Both the position numbers and the translations under genes were made by a program. From the NCBI GenBank assembly GCA_018398585.1, contig JAGTTD010000003.1, positions 4,100,637-4,164,636 on the forward strand: a stretch of DNA of 64,000 nucleotides, read 5' to 3'. The stretch is from Simmondsia chinensis. Taxonomy: Eukaryota > Streptophyta > Magnoliopsida > Caryophyllales > Simmondsiaceae. The notes under the pieces are model-generated. The model worked only from the letters and a program-made list of their open reading frames with translations. It ran no database searches and was not told the origin of the DNA. Shown piece after piece: positions 57,672-64,000 of this stretch (position 1 is the stretch's first letter; every line of letters begins with the position of its first letter).

Positions 57672-57990
57672 TTTTTTGGATATGTTTAATAAAGAGAAGT
57701 AAGAGTAAATAGGAATAAATGAGTTATTTTTATTTGACAATTGGATAAAAATCGAGTAGGGGTAAAGAAATTTATAAATTAAATAAGAGTAAAATAGTTC
57801 AATTTTTTTAAAACTTACTCTCTCCCTCTTTACTACAAATTTGAGGGTAAAGAAAAGAAAATGGGGGTGGATCTCATTCCCCGCTTTTATCCCTCTTAAA
57901 AATTTGTTAAATTGGGGGTAAGAGTTTATTTCATTACCCTTAGTCACTTGATCATCATTATTCTGTTATCAAACATGGGGTAAGTGATAT
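57672..57990. repeat. possible MITE
   Basis: Weakly mirrored ends (GGATATGTTTAATAAAGAGA / TTCTGTTATCAAACATGGGG) around sequence rich in GGGGTAA and TTACCC. Tentative. Confidence 0.3.
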
Positions 57991-58139
57991 AATATTTAAA
58001 CATGAAGGTATCCTATGTATTGAAACTTTAAATTACTTAGATGATAAATTATCAAAATTCAGGTACTTGAATGATAATTTCATATATTTTACAGGTAATA
58101 TTATTCCTAAAGTAAAATTGTTATTTTTAGAGTAAAAAT

Positions 58140-58500
58140 CATAGCTTTTAAGATAGTTTTATTGCCAGGTAAAATATGTGCTTTGTGAGTTGGATTCTGA
58201 GTCAAGTCATCATATCTACTTTGATTGCATATTTACGAAGTCTATTCTAAAATTGATTGTGGGTCGTTTTGGGTTTCCTTTCTTTTCCGATTTTAGGAAT
58301 TGGATTGATTGATTTGGCTCTACAATCAATAATAGGCATTGGATTAGCGAAATTCGTCATTTAGTTTTGGCTACTTTGGTTCATAATATTCGTAACAATA
58401 GAATTTTTAGTTGTAAATTTAAGAGTAATCATAAGCTAATTAAAAATATATATGCTCAAATTTGGAATTGGTATTTTTTTTTTTTTTTTGTAAGGCTCGA
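58140..58500 (+). pseudogene. L1-type LINE C-terminal fragment
   Basis: The frame reads YVLCELDSESSHHIYFDC, the zinc-binding RT-associated motif (CxLC…H…C, first Cys changed to Tyr). It is followed by FGFPFFSDFRNWI…HWISEIRHLVLATLVHNIRNNR, typical of plant L1 ORF2 ends. A T-run follows at 58480. Strongly 5'-truncated. Confidence 0.7.
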
Positions 58501-58861
58501 TAATTTTGATTGCCTGAACTAATGGTTGTAATTGCTTAAAAATCCTTATATTTATATTCTCTTTAGTTAACTAATATATATGTCTTTTATTATTTATAAA
58601 TCATGTTATTTTTTCCAATCAAAAGCGACAGACACGAGATTCAGGCAATAAACGAAAGTGGGACCCACAACGCTGCAGTCCAAACGACAAGCCGACAAGT
58701 GGTGGGCCCTTGACGTCATATCTTGTCTTACACTTTTGAATTGCGTGCCACTTGTGAACATCTAAATTACTTTGTTTTAGAAAATAAAGGGACAAGAAAT
58801 TTGTAGAAATTGAAAGGTAAACGCAGCAGTGAAACGCGGACAATGTCTGCCCAAATGTTAT

Positions 58862-59754
58862 GATTTTTTTACCAAATTAGCACTATTTTGAAAAATATTT
58901 ATCAAAATAGTATAGTTTGAAAAATAATTATCAAACTAGCACCTTTTACTGTAGCAACATCAAGAAACGTCGTCGGAAATGGCGTTTCAAAGGTGGACGG
59001 CGTCCGAAAGTGGACTCCTTACACCAGAACCCGATTCCCATCAAGCAAAGCCGGTACCTCCGTCGCATTAGGGTTCGGATTTGCCGCTTCCAACTGATTC
59101 ACCAACTCAAACACCTCTGCCCTCACGTCCGACGATGCCCGCAACCCGAAACCCGACCTGTAAACCGAATCCACCAAACACTTCTTCAATTCCCAATTAC
59201 TCCCTCCTCCTCCACCAATCTAGGCAGGCCCATTACCCGACCCGAACCCCTCTTCCCATTCGTCCTCGTCCTTGGGCGGGCCGGGGTCCGTGAATCTGGT
59301 GTAAGACGTCTCAGGTTCGGGCTCAGCTTTCTCGCCCCACTCGTCGGAGAAGGAGACGGGGGTGGGGTCGATAGGGTCTGGGATTTCGGGGGAGAGAGAG
59401 GAGTGACGGATGAAGGAGTTAGGTCTGGAGGAGAGAGAGGGAGCGGGGGATGGCGCTGAAGAGGGAGGAGAGAGACGGTGGAGAGATGAAGAAGAGTGAC
59501 ATTGCTGTGGCGGAGGACGAGCGAGAAAACGAGGGTGAGAAACCTTTCGGACGCCAGTTTGGACGGTGGTCGAAGGGCGTCCACTTTCGAACGCCATCAC
59601 GGAAGGTGTCCGTACACCGTCCGCCTTTTAAACGTCATTTCCGACGGTGTTTCTTAATGTTGCTACAGTAAAAGGTGCTAGTTTGGTAATTATTTTTTAA
59701 CTATGTTATTTTGGTAAATATTTTTCAAAATAGTGCCATTTTGGTAAAAAATTC
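58862..59754. mobile_element. Pack-MULE (MULE-B1) carrying a fibrillin fragment
   Basis: 893 bp, perfect 9-bp target duplication AAATGTTAT (58853-58861, 59755-59763). Inverted ends of about 160 bp: GATTTTTTTACCAAATTAGC at left, mirrored GTGCCATTTTGGTAAAAAAT at right. Subterminal palindromic CG motifs (GGCGTTTCAAAGGTGGACGG) lie inside. The interior (59020-59580) is GC-rich and unlike its surroundings: a captured host gene fragment. Confidence 0.88.
59025..59580 (-). pseudogene. captured plastid-lipid-associated protein (fibrillin/PAP) fragment
   Basis: On the reverse strand a Ser/Pro-rich transit-like segment leads into FSDEWGEKAEPEPETSYT, PPKDEDEWEE and, after one in-frame TAG (59219-59221), LKKCLVDSVYRSGFGLRASS, DVRAEVFELVNQLEAANPNP and EVPALLDGNRVLV, stopping at the left terminal repeat. 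This is the N-terminal third of a PAP3-like fibrillin and the start of the PAP domain. The usual …LLDGNWVL Trp is Arg. Fibrillins stabilise plastoglobules and thylakoid lipids. An open frame of about 126 codons (59220-59600) fuses repeat-encoded residues to the fragment. Confidence 0.8.
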
Positions 59755-59764
59755 AAATGTTATC

Positions 59765-61097
59765 GAGTTTTTTACCCTACTGCATATTTAAAAAATATTT
59801 ATGAATTTCAAATAATTTTAAAAATATTTATTAAAATAGTATTATTTACTGTAATTTTTTCAATGAACGCCGGCGTATGGCCACTGCCCACCCGTCATAC
59901 GCTGTTTGTAACGACATATGAACGGTAATTATTATTTTTTTTTTTTTACGAAAGTACAGCTAATTTGTATTTTAAAAGTTATTGCATTAAAATTATTTTA
60001 TATAAATAATTTAAAATTTTAATAATATTTAAATTTTTTTTAAAAAAGTATATTAACTTTATCATAACATATGTGCATCTTTTTGATTGTTACGTTAACT
60101 ACCACATATTTTTTTTGGTTGTCATGTTATTTTTTTGAATAACTGTCCTGATCACTTATAAATAGTTAATATCATTCCTGATCTTTTTTAAATAATATTT
60201 TTTTGGTTATTTTTTTAAAGTATGTTGCCCTTGCAATATATAATATCATTTTCTAAAACTTTCACTATTTATGTTTTCATCCAAAAAGTAATGCATAATT
60301 TCATGTATATAATATTGGTTCAATAAAAATTTAATGAGTGCCTAAATGATAAAATGACTTGCATATATTATCGTTATAATTCACTATATTAAATGTAGTA
60401 CATAGAAAGTAACATATATTTCGATTGCCCCAATAGCTCTCTTTAGACATAGCTATAAACTTTATGACAGATTTCCTTATATGCTCTTTTTAAGTATAAA
60501 AAATTATACAAACAAAAGTATTACAATGTGATATGGATACTTTTGAAAAAATGAACAGTCCAAAACTAGTGTATTACCCATAAGAAGATATAATTTCATT
60601 CTTTTTCAAATATTATTTAGAAAAGGACCAAGAAAGATATTAACTATTTAGAAGCGACTAGGACAGTTACTCGAAAAAATAACATAACAACCAAAAAAAA
60701 TATGTGGTAGATAACGTGATAATCAAAAAGATGACACTTACAATGTTGTGATTAAGTTAACATACTTTCTTAAAAAATTTAAAAAATTATTGAAATTTTA
60801 AATTATTTATGTAAAATAATTTTAATGCAATAACTTTTAAAATACAAATTAGTTGTGCTTTCATTAAAAAAAAATAATAATTACTGTTCATACACCGTTA
60901 CAAACGGCGTATGAAGGGTGGGCCGTGGCCGTACGCCATTTGTAACGGCGTACACTGAACATACGACTGGCGTACGCCGTTTCAAACGGCGTATGTTGAA
61001 GAGGCTACAGTAAATGGTGCCATTTTGGCAAATATTTTTGAAACTATGCTAGTTTCGTAAATATTTTTCAAATGTGTGCCAATGGGGTAAAAAATTC
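59765..61097. mobile_element. Mutator-like element MULE-B2, long inverted ends
   Basis: 1333 bp with perfect 9-bp target duplication AATGTTATC (59756-59764, 61098-61106). Ends GAGTTTTTTACCC and GGGGTAAAAAATTC. Inverted arms extend over about 425 bp (to about 60190 and from about 60625) and contain CGCCGTT…AACGGCGTA palindromes, with extra copies in the right arm (60880-61000). The loop is A/T-rich without a recognisable gene. Confidence 0.85.
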
Positions 61098-61119
61098 AAT
61101 GTTATCCCCCAATTAAATG

Positions 61120-62421
61120 GAATCGTTTAATTAGTACACTTTTCTAGGAAAAGAAAGTTAGCAAAATAACATATTTGAAAAAATATTTAACAAAATAATA
61201 AAGTTTACTGCTTATTTATTATTGCACGCCATTTCAAGGGACTTATATTGAATTGGACCCGTTGTGCACCGTTAGAAACGGCATACAAACAGCGTCCACT
61301 GTGCAACGGTCTTTAAAATTAAAAATTATTTTTTAATTTAAATTATTTAAATTTTTAATTTTATAATTTAATTATTTGAACTAGTAATAAGGAAGATATA
61401 AATGAGGGACACATTTATACGAGGAGATGGTGATATGTGTACTATTATTTGAAATATCTCATATAAGAACTATAATATTATAATACTATTAATAAAGAAG
61501 ATATAAATGAGCGACACATTTAAATAAGGAGATGGTAATGTTTTCAACAAAAAATCACAAGTTTACACATTTATTATTATTTGAACTATTTTATTAGATA
61601 CATGTAACTCAAAAACTAAAAAATTATTTTATATAGTTTATAAGCTAATATATAATTTAAAAAAAAAATCAAAAAGAAATATAACTATTCTTGACTATTG
61701 AGTAACACGCCACTTCAATACTCTAATTTTTCCCTCCCTTTTTCTCTCCCTCTTCTCTTCTCTTTCTCTCTCTCAGAGCTCCCTTTAATGGCGGTCCTCA
61801 ACCCTTTTATCCTTTTCCTCTTCTCTTTCTTCACTTTTTCTCTCCCTTATTTCCCCACTTCTGATATTGAACTTTTGCTCTTTAAAAATCAAGCCTTCTT
61901 TATATGGAAAGGAGCAAAATTTACTCTTATCTTCATAAAACACCATCTTATCGTTGCTATGTTCATCTCATACAAGAACTTTGATATTATAATATTATTA
62001 ATAAGGAAGATATAAATGAGGGACACATTTTACATCATTACTCATTATAATTTAAATTGTTATATAAAATAATTTTTAATTTAAAAGGTATAAGTATTTA
62101 GTGATCCAAATTATAAAATTAAAAATTAAAATAATAAAATTTAAAATAATTTAAATTTCAAAGATTAAAAAAGTTATTTTATAAAATTATTTTTAATTTT
62201 AAGATATAACACTAAAAAAAATATCTTTCTGGGTGCATTGTTGCACGTTGTTACAAACAGCGTACAATGGGTCCAATTCAATGGAAGCCGTTTGAAACGG
62301 TGTGCAACGATAAGTGAACAATAAATTATACCATTTTGTTAAATATTTTTCAAAAGGTGCCATTTTGTTAATATATATATATATTTTTTTTGTAAAAGTG
62401 TGCTAATTTACTAAATGATTC
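61120..62421. mobile_element. Mutator-like element MULE-B3, possible captured exon
   Basis: 1302 bp; ends GAATCGTTTAATTAGTACAC and (reverse) GAATCATTTAGTAAATTAGC; 9-bp target duplication AATTAAATG / AATTACATG (61111-61119, 62422-62430, one mismatch). Subterminal CACGCCATTTCAAGGGA and CCGTTTGAAACGGTGTGCAA motifs match the other MULE-B elements. The interior holds three copies of a unit with AATAAGGAAGATATAAATGA (about 61387, 61493, 62000) and a CT-rich leader plus short coding start. Confidence 0.8.
61788..61930 (+). pseudogene. possible captured signal-peptide exon
   Basis: After a CT-rich leader (61725-61775), an ATG at 61788 opens a signal-peptide-like segment MAVLNPFILFLFSFF, then SDIELLLFKNQAF. 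That resembles the N-terminus of a leucine-rich-repeat receptor kinase (signal peptide, then D-x-x-x-LLxFK). Only the first exon would be present. The match is short. Confidence 0.35.
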
Positions 62422-62434
62422 AATTACATGGCTG

Positions 62435-62600
62435 ATAGTGAACTAACACAACAAAAAAATATTCAACAAAATAGTGTCGTTATCTTATTCACAGCATTCG
62501 AAATGGTGTAGGAAAGTCCCACGCCATTACGAACGGCCTGGAAAAGCTACTACATTTCCCACACCCTTCCAAATGGCATGGGAAATGTATATTTTTTTTA
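62435..62600. repeat. fourth MULE-B-like end, unpaired
   Basis: ACAAAAAAATATTCAACAAA…ATTCGAAATGGTGTAGGAAA…CACGCCATTACGAACGGCCT repeats the MULE-B end architecture directly after B3. No opposite end is found in the window. Confidence 0.45.
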
Positions 62601-63126
62601 ATATTTTAATTTAATAATTTATATTTCATTTATATTAATTATTTACATTTTTCTAATTTAGTTTTATTTTGGTTTCTATTAACAACTGTACATTTGCACT
62701 ATATTAAACACAATACATATATATTATAATGTTAAAATACAAAAAAAAAAAAGTAATATAAATTATGGTATAAATGTAACATGGATCTACGACTAGGTTT
62801 AGCATGATGTTCTGATGAGGATGTGAACTGCATATGAACCGAAAAGCTGCAATGTGGAGGAAGTTCACGTCTACTTCCTTCCGCACTAGTTAAAGAACGG
62901 TAGTTAATACCTTCTTCTTATAGAATCCAACCACTATAACCAGTAAGCCAATCTGTGGAGATAGATTATACAATGTGGCCAACACTGTTACGTAACGCCC
63001 TAGCTACCCTTCTAGTCTGATTGACAACAAGATTGACCTAACACATAGTACTTATAAATGTCAATAAAATATAATGTAAAATTAAAAAAAATATAAATAA
63101 TTAATACAAACAAAATATAAATTATT
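62601..63126. other. unassigned A/T-rich intergenic
   Basis: No gene or repeat border recognised. Confidence 0.4.
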
Positions 63127-64000
63127 TTTTTTGCCAAAAGGCAAGCAAGTAAATCCTATATATATTAAAAGTCTGAATACAAACAATATCAATCAACCAA
63201 AAATACATACGCTCGAGGGCCTATACACTCAAACGATCAAAGTTAACTCAAAGACTTAGAGGATCTAAACGACAAAATTGATCCTATACCACACTAGCTT
63301 TTGAATTGCTTTAATCACCCAGCTTGGCTCTCTGACTTGATCCTTAAAGATTGCCCCCATTCCTCGTAATCCAGATCATATAAACTGTCGTAGCCAAACA
63401 TGCCAGTTTGATACACGACTCAGGAAGACGACCTCTAATCTTCTTATCAACCCATACAAAACACTATTTAAGGCTTGTTGTATAACATATCCCACTCCAG
63501 TTGCAAATCACTTGCCAAACCTATTTAACCCACTCACATTCAAAAAACAGATGCTCAATCGATTCCCGATCCTGATGACACAAAGCACACTGACTAGCCA
63601 GCGCTATCCCTCTCTTTTGTAATCTAGCCACAATATAAAACTATGTTTAGGAAAATAGAATTTACCCCATATCGTGCGCCCCCAATGTGATCTGTCTCCT
63701 TGCACGAATGAGATGATAAGCCGTGCTGCACTGAAAACACCCACCTCGAACACAGCTCTATAACGCTCCTTTAGCCCCTTGAATTGATGCAAAACTATCT
63801 AGTAACATATCCGGGCATTGAAGCAACAATATTCAATGAGAAGAGTCATTCATCGTTATGTCCACCTACCAAAAATCACGCCCCTTCATATAAATCTCAT
63901 AGATCCATCTGATCCACATAGAGTCTTTCTTCTCCTAAATAATCCAGAGTGTACGCATTAATTGAGCAAGATTCTAGCCTTGTATTTGTTTAATACCTAG
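63127..64000 (-). pseudogene. L1-type LINE ORF2 C-terminus (-), runs off window
   Basis: Poly(T) at 63127 (poly(A) in sense) and GCCAAAAGGCAAGCAAG match the 3' end at 33777. On the reverse strand RGIALASQCALCHQDRES, IEHLFFECEWVK and VWQVICNWSG form the zf-RVT motif (CALC…H…C) of plant L1 ORF2. GRLPESCIKLACLATTVYMI and WITRNGGNL follow, with stops. The 5' part lies beyond 64000. Confidence 0.75.

Noticed and set aside
59186..59584. 132-codon antisense ORF in the Pack-MULE as a separate protein
   Set aside because: It is an alternate frame of the fibrillin-like fragment; the frame with recognisable PAP sequence is 59220-59600 and its continuation.
62704..62886. Small membrane protein
   Set aside because: A/T-rich 60-codon ORF with no conserved feature.

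Overview
The window looks like nuclear DNA of a eudicot flowering plant. Its genes are plant-specific (a stomatal-type subtilase, the photosystem II assembly factor PSB28, an Aux/IAA repressor) and have GT-AG introns. They sit among plant transposon families: Ty1-copia, Ty3-gypsy chromovirus, RTE- and L1-type LINEs, tRNA-derived SINEs, and Mutator, hAT and PIF/Harbinger-type DNA elements. The species cannot be named from the sequence.

Three host genes are supported. A full intronless SDD1/SBT1.2-type subtilase lies at 6702-9029 (+). A two-exon PSB28 gene lies at 11587-13696 (-), exons 13696-13621 and 12053-11587. A five-exon Aux/IAA gene lies at 45704-51807 (-), exons 51807-51497, 48433-48105, 47311-47176, 45931-45870 and 45753-45704. 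All splice phases in the two spliced models agree. They encode unrelated functions (protease, chloroplast, auxin signalling), so no shared pathway is implied.

The rest is mostly mobile DNA. 1-573 is an hAT 3' end. 784-1015 is a 5S-rRNA-headed retroelement with a perfect 13-bp target duplication. 1108-3270 is a long copia LTR. 14037-14872 and 56832-57666 are sister Mutator elements with 9-bp target duplications. 16108-19677 is a PIF/Harbinger-like element holding a deleted gypsy element. 19956-33510 is a copia element split by a second, inverted copia element (23138-31326) and carrying a SINE in its 3' LTR. 34295-35684 is a solo LTR. 36837-44361 is an RTE LINE split by a chromovirus (37288-43093).

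The right end (58862-62421) holds three related Mutator-like elements in tandem, each with its own 9-bp target duplication. The first is a Pack-MULE carrying an antisense fragment of a plastid-lipid-associated (fibrillin) gene. The third may carry the first exon of a leucine-rich-repeat receptor gene. An antisense L1 fragment closes the window.

The most unusual structures are the 5S-headed element, the offset target duplications of the tandem MULEs, the fibrillin capture, and an 80-bp duplication plus perfect 72-bp palindrome in the RTE LINE beside the chromovirus. All comparisons with named families are from memory; no alignment or database search was run.
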